Shown: positions 45,346 to 54,493, numbered from the stretch's first letter. The stretch is DNA of 64,000 nt from Planctomycetota bacterium (GCA_019456145.1 VRUL01000006.1:32138-96137), one strand, 5' to 3'. Numbers and translations: made by a program. The notes: generated by a model not told the origin, from the sequence alone.

Positions 45346-47007
45346 CTATTTTGCTTTATCAATCGCCTTTAACCGCACCGCTTCGAATTCATCTCCGGGA
45401 AGCCAGCGGGGCATTTGCTCTTTATTTGCTAATTGCCGCGCCACTTCGAATATAAGATGTAAATCCTCGATACATCCTGATAAATCCCAATCAGGATTAT
45501 ATTCATCGGAAGGTTGATGGTAATGTGTATCGTTCCAGCTTGTTCCTTGTTTTTGTCCCCATCCCTTTTCCCGGCCTATGAAATCTTGTCCACCGGATAA
45601 ATAAAGGCAGGGGACTCCGATTTTTGCAAATGAGAATTGGTCGGCTCTATAGAAGGAACCTTGCTCCGGCCGGGGATAGGGTAAGACAATTCGTCCCTGA
45701 GTCTTTGCGGCCTCTTTGACTTCCGCATCGATAGTCGACTTATTGGAACCGACTATTGACACATCTCGTGTTTTTCCCCAGATGTTAACGGTGTCAATAT
45801 TGATATTCGCTGCGATCTTACCTGCGGGAAATGTCGGATTCTCGGCGTAGTATTGAGAGCCCAACAAACCCGATTCTTCCGCATCTACAGCGAGAAACAC
45901 AAGTGTCCGCCTCGGAGGATTATCCATTTGCGAAAACGCTTGTGCCAAAGTTAAAATACACGCAATCCCTGTAGCATTGTCCCGCGCCCCGTTATAAATA
46001 GAATCTCCGTCGACTGCTTTGCCGATTCCTAAATGGTCATAATGGGCTGTAAATACGACAGCTTCTTCTTTTAATTCCGGGTCGCTGCCTTCGATTACAC
46101 CCCCGATGTTAGTCGCTTTAATTTTGCGATATGTAGATTCGAGACTGCAGCTGACCGTTACACCTAAGGGTACAGGTCTGAATCTTCTATCTTCGGCGGC
46201 CAATCTTAATTCATCGAGATTATTCCCGCCCATTTTGACGATTTTGTAAGCTGCTTTCTCTGTGACCCAGGATTTATAGACCAGGCTGGACCGCTCGCTT
46301 TGAGGTAGCTCGAACTGCGCCCCCGACCAGCTTGTTTGGACAACTTTCCACCGGTATCCCGCCGATGGAGCGGTATGGATAATGATTGCCCCGATTGCTC
46401 CCATGCGCGCTGCCTGATCATATTTATAATCCCATCGTCCGTAATATAGCCTTGCTTTACCTCCAAAAAAGTCCGGGTCACCCGTATTGGGATCGTTATT
46501 CATAATTAGCAGTACTTTCCCCTTTACATCAACATCTTTATAATCATCCCAGTCATATTCCGGGGCCGCAATCCCATAGCCGGCGAAAACCAGTTCAGCT
46601 TTTTCTATCTTGATGTGCTCTCTTTGTACCCCCGGAAATGCGATAAATTCATCATAGTATTTCAAGCCGCTCTCTCTGCGCTTACCGGAGATTATTAGTT
46701 TCATCTCCGGCTTTGTATTTATTTCGATCATATCGAACTTTTGGTAATAGCTTGATTCCGAAAAGCCGGGCTCTAACCCTGACCCTTGCATTTGGTTTGC
46801 GATATAAAGTTGCGCTATTGAGCTGCCGATGCTTCCAACGCCTCGTCCGCCTAATAAATCATCGCTTAAAAAACTGATATGCCCTTTGAGCCTGTCGCTG
46901 TTAATCGAATCTTGTGAGGCAATTAAGCTCGGCTCCGCTGATAACAATATAGGAATAACAATAATAGTTACCAGGGCCAATATATACCTTTTATGCCGTT
47001 TCAACAT
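45346..47007 (-). CDS. Secreted M28 zinc aminopeptidase
   Basis: About 553 aa from the ATG at 47007 (TTGGAG upstream; an in-frame TTG at 47019 is weaker). Signal peptide, PA-domain-like middle (AELVFAGYGIAAPEYDWDDY ... GAIGAIIIHT), then the M28 core with two-zinc ligands: TAHYDHLG (His), GARDNATG (Asp), DAEESG (catalytic Glu and ligand), NINIDTVN (Asp) and the C-terminal THYHQPSD (His). All ligands are present. Probably degrades peptides in the periplasm or outside. Lies 74 bp upstream of the DUF1028 gene in transcription. Confidence 0.9.
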   Translation of the reverse strand: MLKRHKRYILALVTIIVIPILLSAEPSLIASQDSINSDRLKGHISFLSDDLLGGRGVGSIGSSIAQLYIANQMQGSGLEPGFSESSYYQKFDMIEINTKPEMKLIISGKRRESGLKYYDEFIAFPGVQREHIKIEKAELVFAGYGIAAPEYDWDDYKDVDVKGKVLLIMNNDPNTGDPDFFGGKARLYYGRWDYKYDQAARMGAIGAIIIHTAPSAGYRWKVVQTSWSGAQFELPQSERSSLVYKSWVTEKAAYKIVKMGGNNLDELRLAAEDRRFRPVPLGVTVSCSLESTYRKIKATNIGGVIEGSDPELKEEAVVFTAHYDHLGIGKAVDGDSIYNGARDNATGIACILTLAQAFSQMDNPPRRTLVFLAVDAEESGLLGSQYYAENPTFPAGKIAANINIDTVNIWGKTRDVSIVGSNKSTIDAEVKEAAKTQGRIVLPYPRPEQGSFYRADQFSFAKIGVPCLYLSGGQDFIGREKGWGQKQGTSWNDTHYHQPSDEYNPDWDLSGCIEDLHLIFEVARQLANKEQMPRWLPGDEFEAVRLKAIDKAK

Positions 47008-47438
47008 TTCATACTCCAATGATGTCTGTAGGATACCTGTTCACTTTATTCTTTACAGCCTGCTCCTGAACGTCTCGGGCAGGGGGGCTCACAACGGATC
47101 CAACCACACACATTCTAAAAAACAAAGCCCGGATTTACCAGACTTTTCCTTTTTCAAAGCAGCTTTCTTGAACGTATGCAACAAAACATGGTTGTTTATG
47201 CCCAGCCTTATTCACTTTGGTAGTTCTTATTCTTTTTGTAGGGTAGGGCTCGCCCCACCTTAAAAAACTGCCGTCATCCCGACCGGAGTGAAGCGGAGTG
47301 GAGGGATCTTTCAAAAAAATATCCCGACGTAGTCGGGATTCCACATTTTTGAATTTTACTTTTTGATTTTTAATTTCCTACCGCATCCAGCATTGAGAAT
47401 CGACCATCCTGTTTGAGCCTGTCCCCCGTTAGCCTCCA
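47008..47438. repeat. Intergenic region with dispersed repeat fragments
   Basis: No gene seen. A palindrome GTAGGGTAGGGCTCGCCCC starts at 47238. After it comes GTCATCCCGACCGGAGTGAA and a GGAGGGATCTTT stretch (about 47270-47312), then an ATCCCGAC/GTCGGGAT hairpin (47321-47339). The 'CATCCCGACCGGAGTGAAGC' type sequence is a widespread dispersed bacterial intergenic repeat from memory. Confidence 0.5.
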
Positions 47439-47927
47439 CTATTCGGCGGACACACGTTCTTCTTTCAGCATGGTCAAAATCTTACCGGCAACCTCCTGAG
47501 CTACTTCCGTCCGTTCAGCCTCCGGGACATCGGTATACAGGAATACATCACCAAACTTCTTGTGTAAAGGCAGGGTATCGATATGAATTATCTTCTCTTC
47601 ATCGACAATGTTTTCCAAGACCCTTCCCAAACACTTCAGGAAGCAGCCGTCAATCATTACGACCTTATCGGCTCCCATTAGCCAACGCTTCATTGACGAA
47701 TGGGGAACCAGGAACGTTTCCGCATAGCAACTGCGGGCGTAGCCGGATTCCTTAGCCACGATGTTCGCGGCAAGCCTGGCGATTTCACCCCGTATACAAG
47801 GCCCCTCACAGGAAAAGACCGGGATTTTCCCTTCGGCCATTCTGTCTTGCGCGTGCTTTTCGCCCGCAGGGCAAATCCCTTCAACGCCGTCAACTTTAAG
47901 GGAAAAATCCGGTGTTGAGTCGTTCAC
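47439..47927 (-). CDS. DGC-domain zinc-binding protein
   Basis: A 162-aa cytoplasmic protein with conserved cysteines in the order CPAGEKHAQD, FSCEGPCIRGE, SCYAETF and VMIDGCFLKCLG. The DGC tripeptide and the spacing match the putative zinc-binding DGC family. Members are often near arsenic, mercury or methylation-related redox genes, but here the neighbours give no clue. The function is not known. Confidence 0.75.
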   Translation of the reverse strand: MNDSTPDFSLKVDGVEGICPAGEKHAQDRMAEGKIPVFSCEGPCIRGEIARLAANIVAKESGYARSCYAETFLVPHSSMKRWLMGADKVVMIDGCFLKCLGRVLENIVDEEKIIHIDTLPLHKKFGDVFLYTDVPEAERTEVAQEVAGKILTMLKEERVSAE

Positions 47928-48489
47928 AACATTATCTCCTTATTTTATTTTTCCTATAACTATGTTTATATGGTTCCCGTACAAAACTCCTGACCTCTCC
48001 GAGCCTCAGTATAACACCCCTTCGCCCAAAGTCCATAAGTTCTTCTTTGGTAGGGTGGGCACTGCCCACCGAAAACCTGAAAACTGGCCACTGATCCCTG
48101 ATAACTCGCCGAAGCGGTAGGGGGGCTTACCCCACCATTATTCTTGTTGACAAACATACTCTCGTTGGATAATCTTAATTCCACGGATGCCGAATAAGGT
48201 AATTTAACTTATCTGTTTGGAGAATCCTATGCGAGACACGAAAGAGTAGCAGAGAAAAGGAGAAATATGTATGTGCCTGGATTTCCCAGATGGAGTTGTG
48301 CAAAGGAAATAAATTTTGTTAGAATAGAGCTTATAGAAGGCGTTTGATTGAGTTATCGTTATACCAAATTGGAGAACCCAAAGTAAATTCTTGGTAGCTC
48401 AAGGTGAATTTTGTAGAATTATTGATGCCGCAGAGTGAAAATTATGTTTTGTGAACCTTTAAATGGGATATGTCAGTTCAGTATCAATA
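47928..48489. other. Intergenic region before the restriction-modification genes
   Basis: No gene seen. It holds the palindrome GGTGGGCACTGCCCACC (within 48049-48070) and a GGGGGGCTTACCCCACC half-palindrome (about 48120-48136), then AT-rich DNA from about 48150 on. The composition shift marks the likely left boundary of a transferred segment. Confidence 0.45.
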
Positions 48490-48518
48490 TTGATAGCGAA
48501 CAGAATTTACGGTATACT
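48490..48518 (+). promoter_or_regulatory. Promoter for the restriction-modification genes
   Basis: TTGATA (48490-48495), a 17-bp spacer and TATACT (48513-48518), each 5 of 6 to consensus, about 40 bp before the methyltransferase start. Confidence 0.6.
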
Positions 48519-48557
48519 GCTGTTTTGTAATTGGACGTTTTTTTCTGAGGAGATTTA

Positions 48558-49847
48558 ATGCACACGAGACATCAGATTATTATAGGTGACTGTCGAGATA
48601 TGTCGAATATTTTATCGGAGTCTGTACATTTGATTATCACATCTCCCCCATATTGGCAACTAAAAGATTATGGTAATCACAACCAAATTGGCTTTAACGA
48701 TACTTATGAAGATTATATTAACAATCTCAACCTTGTCTGGCACAAGTGCTTTAAAAGCTTGTATAAGGGATGCCGTTTATGTGTGAATATTGGTGATCAA
48801 TTTGCAAGGAGTGTTTATTACGGAAGGTATAAGGTTATACCTATTCGGACCGAGATTATAAAATTTTGTGAAACTATCGGGTTTGATTACATGGGCGCGA
48901 TTATCTGGCAAAAGGTTACAACCTGCAATACTACCGGCGGTGCCACGATAATGGGATCATTCCCAAATCCGCGAAACGGCATTTTGAAGATTGATTACGA
49001 GTTTATTCTTATCTTCAAGAAGCCTGGAACTGCTCCAAAGGTGAGCAAGGGGGTAAAAGAGCTGTCCAAAATGACCACGGAAGAGTGGAATCAATACTTT
49101 GTAGGTCACTGGAATTTTTCAGGTGAAAAACAGGACAAACACCTTGCTATGTTCCCTGAAGAACTGCCTAAAAGACTGATTAAGATGTTTAGCTTTGTTG
49201 GCGATACCGTGCTGGATCCATTCTTAGGAAGCGGAACAACTTCTTTAGCTGCCAAAAACCTTAACCGAAATTCAATTGGATATGAAATTAACGAGGAATT
49301 TCTTAACATAATCAAAGACAAATTGCAGGTAGACAAAACTATGTTTCAGGATGATGTATTTGAGTTTATTCAGCAACATGACATAAAGAAAGACTTTTCT
49401 AAAGAGATAAAGGTTTTACCTTATATTTTTCATGACACTGTTAAGTTTGACAAGAAAGTTGACCCGCGAAAGCTCAAGTTTGGCTCAAAAATAGATAATA
49501 ATGACAAAAAGAGAGAGAAATATTTCCGCGTCAAAGAAATTATCTCGCCTGATAGACTGGTTCTCGATAATGATTTACAAATTAAATTGCTGGGAATAAA
49601 AGAAAATCCCAGAACTAGAGACAAGGCCATGGATTTTTTAAGAGAAAAAACAAAGGGCCAAAGGGTATTTATGAAATATGACAAACAAAAATATGACCGG
49701 GAGAACAACCTGCTCTGCTATCTATATCTCCAAAACAAAACCTTTTTAAATGCCCATTTAATAAAGCAGGGAATAGTTGAAGTAGATTCTTCTTGTGATT
49801 ACAAATATCGGAATATATTTTGTCTGAAAGGAATTAACAAAACATGA
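48558..49847 (+). CDS. DNA methyltransferase with a C-terminal SNase-fold extension (MjaI-like, CTAG)
   Basis: A 429-aa protein. Residues 1-260 are a beta-class methyltransferase: catalytic TSPPYW (about 28-33) and SAM-binding DPFLGSGTTS (about 218-227), the order of N4-cytosine/N6-adenine enzymes. The partner looks like MjaI, so CTAG methylation is inferred. Residues about 310-425 are an extra region resembling a staphylococcal-nuclease fold (RLVLDNDLQIKLLGIKENP, AHLIKQGIVEV), but the usual catalytic arginines appear replaced (Lys in KLLGIK, Asn-Leu in DRENNLLCYL), so it may only bind nucleic acid. GAGGAG precedes the ATG. AT-rich; overlaps the nuclease gene by 4 bp. Confidence 0.85.
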   Translation: MHTRHQIIIGDCRDMSNILSESVHLIITSPPYWQLKDYGNHNQIGFNDTYEDYINNLNLVWHKCFKSLYKGCRLCVNIGDQFARSVYYGRYKVIPIRTEIIKFCETIGFDYMGAIIWQKVTTCNTTGGATIMGSFPNPRNGILKIDYEFILIFKKPGTAPKVSKGVKELSKMTTEEWNQYFVGHWNFSGEKQDKHLAMFPEELPKRLIKMFSFVGDTVLDPFLGSGTTSLAAKNLNRNSIGYEINEEFLNIIKDKLQVDKTMFQDDVFEFIQQHDIKKDFSKEIKVLPYIFHDTVKFDKKVDPRKLKFGSKIDNNDKKREKYFRVKEIISPDRLVLDNDLQIKLLGIKENPRTRDKAMDFLREKTKGQRVFMKYDKQKYDRENNLLCYLYLQNKTFLNAHLIKQGIVEVDSSCDYKYRNIFCLKGINKT

Positions 49848-50554
49848 CAAAAGAATGGATCGCGGGACAAGAAGGGGAAAATCTAAAATTTAAACGAGAA
49901 ACACTCCTAAACTATGGAATGAACAGATGGGGACTTAATAAAGCTCACAGCGTCGGACCAACTTCAGAATTAATCAGAAATTGTGCACCGACAACTTTTG
50001 AAGAATGGGAAAGTTATTATTTTATCAATGCAACCCAAAAAAAGAAAAATGGCTTAAAAATCTCAAGGGAATATATTACTGATTTAGGACAAAAGCTTTA
50101 TATCAAACTTTCAGAGGTCGTTCAAAATGAACTTGAGTCTGTCAAAGAAGAAGAATGTATTGATTACGCATACAATCTCGTCTTAAACAGAACTTATGTA
50201 GGTTATAAGTCTGAAATTGATACCATTTACGGACAATTACAGGATGTTTTGGGCGTCAAAATTGAATCTGCTCCAGATGAATGGGATAGGACTTTTTGTG
50301 TAGATTTCCACATTAAGATTAATAAAAAACATATAGGCCTACAGATAAAACCAATCTCTTCTGGAAAAGCATTGGACCAACATCAATGGGACAACATGCA
50401 CGATGTTAAGCACAAACAGTTTGAGGAACAGTTTGGAGGTAAAGTGTTTTTCATTTATTCTGTCAAATCCAGCGGTAAAAAGAAAAAGATTTACAACGTT
50501 GAGGTGATCGAAGAAATTCAACAAGAAATTAAAAGACTTCAGCAAACAGGTTAG
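49844..50554 (+). CDS. Type II restriction endonuclease, MjaI-like
   Basis: A 236-aa protein that overlaps the methylase stop (ATGA), so expression is coupled. The sequence resembles the MjaI family, which cuts at CTAG. A PD-(D/E)xK-like core can be drawn at DFHIKINKKHIGLQIKP (about residues 155-171), with Asp and the (Q)IK lysine as the likely metal and catalytic residues. GYKSEIDTIYGQL precedes it. AT-rich like the methylase. Homology was judged by eye, so the CTAG specificity is inference. Confidence 0.7.
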   Translation: MTKEWIAGQEGENLKFKRETLLNYGMNRWGLNKAHSVGPTSELIRNCAPTTFEEWESYYFINATQKKKNGLKISREYITDLGQKLYIKLSEVVQNELESVKEEECIDYAYNLVLNRTYVGYKSEIDTIYGQLQDVLGVKIESAPDEWDRTFCVDFHIKINKKHIGLQIKPISSGKALDQHQWDNMHDVKHKQFEEQFGGKVFFIYSVKSSGKKKKIYNVEVIEEIQQEIKRLQQTG

Positions 50555-50673
50555 AAACTGTCAGAAAACTAAGAAAACTAGGGACAGCCACGGACAGCCA
50601 CCTATTTTTACCTGAGTTTGCCGGGGTGTGCACTGCACACAAAACAGAACTTTTCAAATTTGTAGGGATGATA
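50555..50673. repeat. Short repeats between the restriction gene and the M48 gene
   Basis: GGACAGCCAC occurs twice in tandem (about 50582-50602), followed by the palindrome GTGTGCACTGCACAC (50626-50640). These look like dispersed intergenic repeat pieces. Confidence 0.5.
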
Positions 50674-51513
50674 ATGTCTGAAAAATTAAGATTTCTGACG
50701 ATAAGCCTTTTTCTTTATTTTTGTGTAGGCTGCGTGGTCAATCCGTTAACCGGCGAAGAGGAATTCATGCTCATGGGCGAGCAGCAGGATATTGCAATAG
50801 GCATGCAATACGCCCCTGAGATTGAAAAGCAAATGGGCGGAAAGATTGCCAGCCCAACCCTCCAAAATTACGTTAATACTGTCGGCCTCAAAGTCGCCAG
50901 GGTAAGCCATAGAAGGAGCTGGGACTATCGATTCGTCGCCTTGAACAACGATTCGGTAAATGCGTTTGCCCTCCCGGCTGGATATATCTTTATTACAAGG
51001 GGCATGCTAAAGCAATTAACTACGGAGTCTCAACTGGCATCGATACTCGCGCACGAAACCGCGCACGTTGTTGCCCGCGACACTGCCGTCATGATTAGCC
51101 GTGAGATTGGCATAGGCGCCTTGCTTTCCGCGGCAAACTCTAAAAGCTCATCACGCTCTGTTCGGACAGCCGCGGGCATGGCACGCCAAATCATGGGCTT
51201 CAGCTTCAGCAGAAGGGATGAGCGGGATGCGGACAGGGCCGGTATGGATTACATGGTTCGGGCCGGCTATGATCCCAATGGCATGATTGAGACTATGCAG
51301 ATGCTCGACAGCCAGCAGAAGGAGCGTCCGATCGAATTCTTTTCCACACACCCGAATCCGGAGAACCGCGTGGCCTATTTGAAGGCAAGGCTCCAATCAA
51401 GATATCGAAACCGTCAGGGATTGAAAACGGGAAAAGAAGACTTTAGCAAATTCGTCCTGTCCCAGTTAAAGAAAAAAAGATACCCAGGGCCTTCCTCGAA
51501 ACCATCACCTTGA
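50674..51513 (+). CDS. M48-family zinc metalloprotease lipoprotein (Oma1/LoiP-like)
   Basis: A 279-aa protein from the ATG at 50674 (TAGGG 6 bases upstream). The signal ends in a lipobox (YFCVGC). The mature chain begins NPLTGEEEFMLMGEQQDIAIG, typical of this family, and has the zinc motif HETAH (about 127-131) with the third ligand in RRDERDADRAGMDYM. Probable role in envelope quality control. The last eight codons and the TGA lie in a copy of the repeat that continues as the 321-bp tandem array, so the original C-terminus may have been replaced. Confidence 0.88.
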   Translation: MSEKLRFLTISLFLYFCVGCVVNPLTGEEEFMLMGEQQDIAIGMQYAPEIEKQMGGKIASPTLQNYVNTVGLKVARVSHRRSWDYRFVALNNDSVNAFALPAGYIFITRGMLKQLTTESQLASILAHETAHVVARDTAVMISREIGIGALLSAANSKSSSRSVRTAAGMARQIMGFSFSRRDERDADRAGMDYMVRAGYDPNGMIETMQMLDSQQKERPIEFFSTHPNPENRVAYLKARLQSRYRNRQGLKTGKEDFSKFVLSQLKKKRYPGPSSKPSP

Positions 51514-51553
51514 GCGTTCCCCCTTTGTCTTCCCGAGAATTGCCCCGAAAGAC
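51483..51553. repeat. Degenerate leading copy of the 321-bp repeat
   Basis: TTCCTCGAAACCATCACCTT here matches TTCCTCGAAACCGTCACTCT of the array, with about 80 percent identity over 70 bases. It overlaps the last 31 bases of the M48 gene. Confidence 0.7.
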
Positions 51554-52234
51554 CGCTCTGCCCGAAAGAAGCAATCTCTCAATACCTAAAAACTGAGTGA
51601 TGTCAGCAAGCCATCCCTAAGCTGCGCTTGAGACTGCTGCTCGTCTGTGCCAAATGCGCGAAGCGCAGTAATTTAATATCACACCGCAATTCTACGGGTT
51701 TACACCCGGAGATGAAGTTATCCGCCGAAGGCGGACAGGCAAAGCCTGTTGCGGCAAATGCCACGGGTTCCAACCCGTGGTTGTTAACTACAATTGATAT
51801 AATACTTAGGGACTTCCTCGAAACCGTCACTCTGAGCGTCTCCCCTCGTCTTCCCGGGAAGTGTGACGAATGTGCGCTCTGCCCGAAAGAAGCAATCTCT
51901 CAATACCTAAAAACTGAGTGATGTCAGCAAGCCATCCCTAAGCTGCGCTTGAGACTGCTGCTCGTCTGTGCCAAATGCGCGAAGCGCAGTAATTTAATAT
52001 CACACCGCAATTCTACGGGTTTACACCCGGAGATGAAGTTATCCGCCGAAGGCGGACAGGCAAAGCCTGTTGCGGCAAATGCCACGGGTTCCAACCCGTG
52101 GTTGTTAACTACAATTGATATAATACTTAGGGACTTCCTCGAAACCGTCACTCTGAGCGTCTCCCCTCGTCTTCCCGGGAAGTGTGACGAATGTGCGCTC
52201 TGCCCGAAAGAAGCAATCTCTCAATACCTAAAAT
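51554..52234. repeat. 321-bp tandem repeat, two full copies plus a 39-bp third
   Basis: Units 51554-51874 and 51875-52195 match base for base where compared; a partial third copy ends near 52234 after AATACCTAAAA. Each unit is packed with small hairpins: GCGCGAAGCGC, CGGGTTTACACCCG, TCCGCCGAAGGCGGA, CAGGCAAAGCCTG and ACGGGTTCCAACCCGT. Open frames of 75-97 codons exist on both strands, have no ribosome-binding sites and are copied with the unit, so they are not genes. Confidence 0.9.
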
Positions 52235-52313
52235 TCGACTGATGGCAGCAAACTTTCGGAAATGTCATACTAAAACTTATGTAAATAACTCAGCTTGAAT
52301 TCAGGTAGGCGGC

Positions 52314-53678
52314 TTAAATTTCTGTCGGCTCGATTTGTGCCATCTGCAAAAGCTTTACTGGTTCCTCAGGCGTAGCCGTACGGGCAGAAAGATACGCCGA
52401 TTCAATCACTGCCATATTCGTAAGGTTCTCTCTACCGCTGCTGCAAAGCTTGTTATTGTGGGGAGATAGTATACTCAGTGCGAAATTCTCTAACATGGCC
52501 ATATACCACTCAGACTCATCATCGTCGTATTTCAATTTCTTGCTCTTCTGGCTGAGACCATCGGTGACCGTAAGCTGCGTATTAGTTATCGTTAAGATTT
52601 TATTTTTACCGTAAATCTTCAGGAATTCTTCTCTCGGCCCGGTCCCGTCTCGACGCGAAGCTATCAGATTACCGAAAGAAGTGTCGCTGAATTTCATCGT
52701 TACAACCGCTGTATCCTCGGTCAGGTATAATCGCTGTTGCCTGTCACCCGCTGCGTTTGTGTTCAGTGAATATACCTGTTCAGGAGTTCCGAAATTCAGG
52801 ATTATCTGGTCGATTATCTCGTAACAGTTATGCAGCAGGACTCCGCCGCCGGCGAGTTTCGGGTCGGTCTGCCAGGGGGAGTGCTTCCGGTCACCGGCGT
52901 TGTAATAGGCGGTTATCAGAAAGACCTGTTCGATTTGGCCATCCTGGAGAAACTGGCGCAGGTCAAGATGGCTCTTGGCGAACCGGCCCGGATTGGCAAT
53001 CGAGAATTTGACATCCTGGTCTTTGGCCAGGCGGACCAGTTCGGCCGCCTCTTCGAAATTCCTGGCCACAGGAGGTAACTTGAGGATATTAATCTTTTTC
53101 TTAATGGCCATCCGGACGTACTCGTCGCAGGTATGCATGTCAGCGGCGACCAGCAGACAGCCTATGTTACCGATGTTGTCGCTGTCCTGGCTGTGTTCGG
53201 CGTCCTGGCTGTGTTCGGCGTCCCGGCTGTGTTCGGCGTCCCGGCTGTGTTCGACGTCCTGGCTGTGTTCGGCGTCCCGGCTGTGTTTGACGTCCTGACT
53301 GTGTTTGGTGTCCTGGCTATGTTTGGCGTCGTGGCTGTGTTTGGTGTCCTGGCTGTGTTTGGCGTCGTGGCTGGCTTTGGCGTCCTGGCTGTGTTCGAGA
53401 TCCTGGATGTGTTGGTCATCTCTGTCTTCGCCAGTTTTTTTGTCTTTGGCCGTTTCCCTGTCATTGCTGAGCAGGCTCGAATCCATCACTGATACCAATT
53501 GACGGTAGTCGTCGTAAAAGGCACATTTGTAGGTGGAAGCGACTTTCTCGGCGAGCCCGGCGTCTTTGTCGGCGACGGCGATGATCTCGAAATTCTCGAT
53601 TTTGGCGGCCGCTTCGAGCAAGAGCAGGCCCTGTTCGTTGAGGCCGAGTACCGCGGTTTTTAATTTCCCTTCGCTCAT
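52314..53678 (-). CDS. Gfo/Idh/MocA-type oxidoreductase with a minisatellite insertion
   Basis: A 454-aa protein from the ATG at 53678 (AAGGACG upstream); an ATG at 53711 lacks one. The Rossmann start KLKTAVLGLNEQGLLLLEAA and VADKDAGLAEKVASTYKCAF are followed by a low-complexity insertion of twelve hexapeptides of consensus AKHSQD (about residues 94-165). The fold resumes at NIGCLLVAADMHTCDEYVRM. The second half has GGGVLLHNCYEIID and the substrate-domain sheet. The insertion sits just before a core strand, on the nucleotide-domain edge. The gene is complete and in frame, so the repeat is tolerated. The substrate is not predictable. Confidence 0.8.
   Translation of the reverse strand: MSEGKLKTAVLGLNEQGLLLLEAAAKIENFEIIAVADKDAGLAEKVASTYKCAFYDDYRQLVSVMDSSLLSNDRETAKDKKTGEDRDDQHIQDLEHSQDAKASHDAKHSQDTKHSHDAKHSQDTKHSQDVKHSRDAEHSQDVEHSRDAEHSRDAEHSQDAEHSQDSDNIGNIGCLLVAADMHTCDEYVRMAIKKKINILKLPPVARNFEEAAELVRLAKDQDVKFSIANPGRFAKSHLDLRQFLQDGQIEQVFLITAYYNAGDRKHSPWQTDPKLAGGGVLLHNCYEIIDQIILNFGTPEQVYSLNTNAAGDRQQRLYLTEDTAVVTMKFSDTSFGNLIASRRDGTGPREEFLKIYGKNKILTITNTQLTVTDGLSQKSKKLKYDDDESEWYMAMLENFALSILSPHNNKLCSSGRENLTNMAVIESAYLSARTATPEEPVKLLQMAQIEPTEI
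53184..53399. repeat. 18-bp minisatellite, about 12 units
   Basis: Tandem units of the form CGGCGTCCTGGCTGTGTT (plus strand), each coding a hexapeptide (A/T/V)(K/E)HS(Q/R/H)D on the minus strand. Units differ by one to three bases. All length changes in whole units keep the host gene in frame. Confidence 0.92.
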
Positions 53679-53711
53679 CTTACTTATCGTCCTTGAATTT
53701 AACCTTTTCAT

Positions 53712-54081
53712 TGAAAGTTCTAAAACTGTGTCATCCGGCGCCCAGATTTTACACTTCCCTATGAAAAAAGGGAACTATAAAAATCAGGAAATCCCCGTCT
53801 ATCCCACTTTGCGGGTAAAACGCTGGGACAGTCCCACCGCTGGCTGTTCGACACAACCAAAACGCGGGGGCAAGGCCACCTTAAGAGTAAAAGACGCTCT
53901 AAACAAGGGGGCAGGTCAATAAAATCATGACTTTTTAGAGTTCCAGATACCCCCCCCAATGGGTAAGGGGCAAGCTTCGTGGGCACAAGTTACGCAGATT
54001 AACATGGAGTAGTGAGTCATAAGTCACTATTTAACCAACAAAAAAAAATCGCCAAATGCCGAAAAATATTTTATTTTTTTA
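53712..54081. other. Intergenic region before the cold-shock gene
   Basis: No gene seen. It holds small hairpins (GTTCCC/GGGAAC-like arms at 53754-53774 and GTGAGTCATAAGTCAC at 54012-54027) and a C-run (about 53950-53957). Confidence 0.4.
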
Positions 54082-54111
54082 TTGACTTCCGGTTATTCAT
54101 CTCCGTAAAAT
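54082..54111 (+). promoter_or_regulatory. Probable promoter of the cold-shock gene
   Basis: TTGACT (54082-54087), an 18-bp spacer and TAAAAT (54106-54111). It gives a 5' leader of about 100 nt before the GTG at 54215, in line with the structured long leaders of cold-shock genes. Confidence 0.5.
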
Positions 54112-54214
54112 GGCTTTTAGTTGGGTATATTCCCGGGTCTCTCAGGGATATACTCTTGAAGCAAATGCGAGAGACAAATTATATGGCCGATTAAAAGGCC
54201 AAAGGAGTAGTATT

Positions 54215-54418
54215 GTGGGTACAGGTACAGTAAAATGGTTTAATGGCAACAAAGGTTTTGGGTTTATCGTTCCGGATGATGGCGGCGATGATTTGTTCGT
54301 TCATCACTCGGAAATCAAGACGAGCGGCTACGCCACTCTTGAGGAAGGCCAGAAGGTAGAGTTCGAGATCGGAGAGGGCAAAAAAGGCCCTTGCGCGACG
54401 AACGTAATACCCGGCTAA
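54215..54418 (+). CDS. csp: Cold-shock protein (CspA family)
   Basis: A 67-aa single cold-shock domain starting at GTG 54215 with AAAGGAG 7 bases upstream; the upstream in-frame ORF to 54110 is leader. It contains [15 protein letters not shown] (RNP1) and DLFVHHSEI (RNP2), followed by [11 protein letters not shown], and ends ATNVIPG. Binds single-stranded RNA/DNA and melts RNA structure. The length is exactly that of the family. A strong terminator follows. Confidence 0.95.
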   Translation: MGTGTVKWFNGNKGFGFIVPDDGGDDLFVHHSEIKTSGYATLEEGQKVEFEIGEGKKGPCATNVIPG

Positions 54419-54447
54419 TCCAAAGTAGCACCATTGCAAAAAAACCA

Positions 54448-54484
54448 AGGGGCTCCGTTGAAACGCGGGGCCCCTCGAATTTTC
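54448..54484 (+). terminator. Intrinsic terminator after the cold-shock gene
   Basis: A 10-bp stem with one wobble (AGGGGCTCCG with CGGGGCCCCT, 54448-54457 and 54466-54475) followed by CGAATTTT. It could also act on the convergent small gene at 54494. Confidence 0.75.
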
Positions 54485-54493
54485 ACTTCATAA

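Noticed and set aside
51554..52234. CRISPR array
   Set aside because: The period is 321 bp with identical units and no unique spacers; no cas genes.
51628..52242. 97-aa and 75-aa frames in the 321-bp repeat
   Set aside because: Copied with the repeat, full of hairpins, no ribosome-binding site.
53133..53492. Plus-strand frame of valine/phenylalanine repeats over the minisatellite
   Set aside because: It is the antisense of the 18-bp repeat, has no ribosome-binding site, and the minus strand carries a complete recognisable enzyme.
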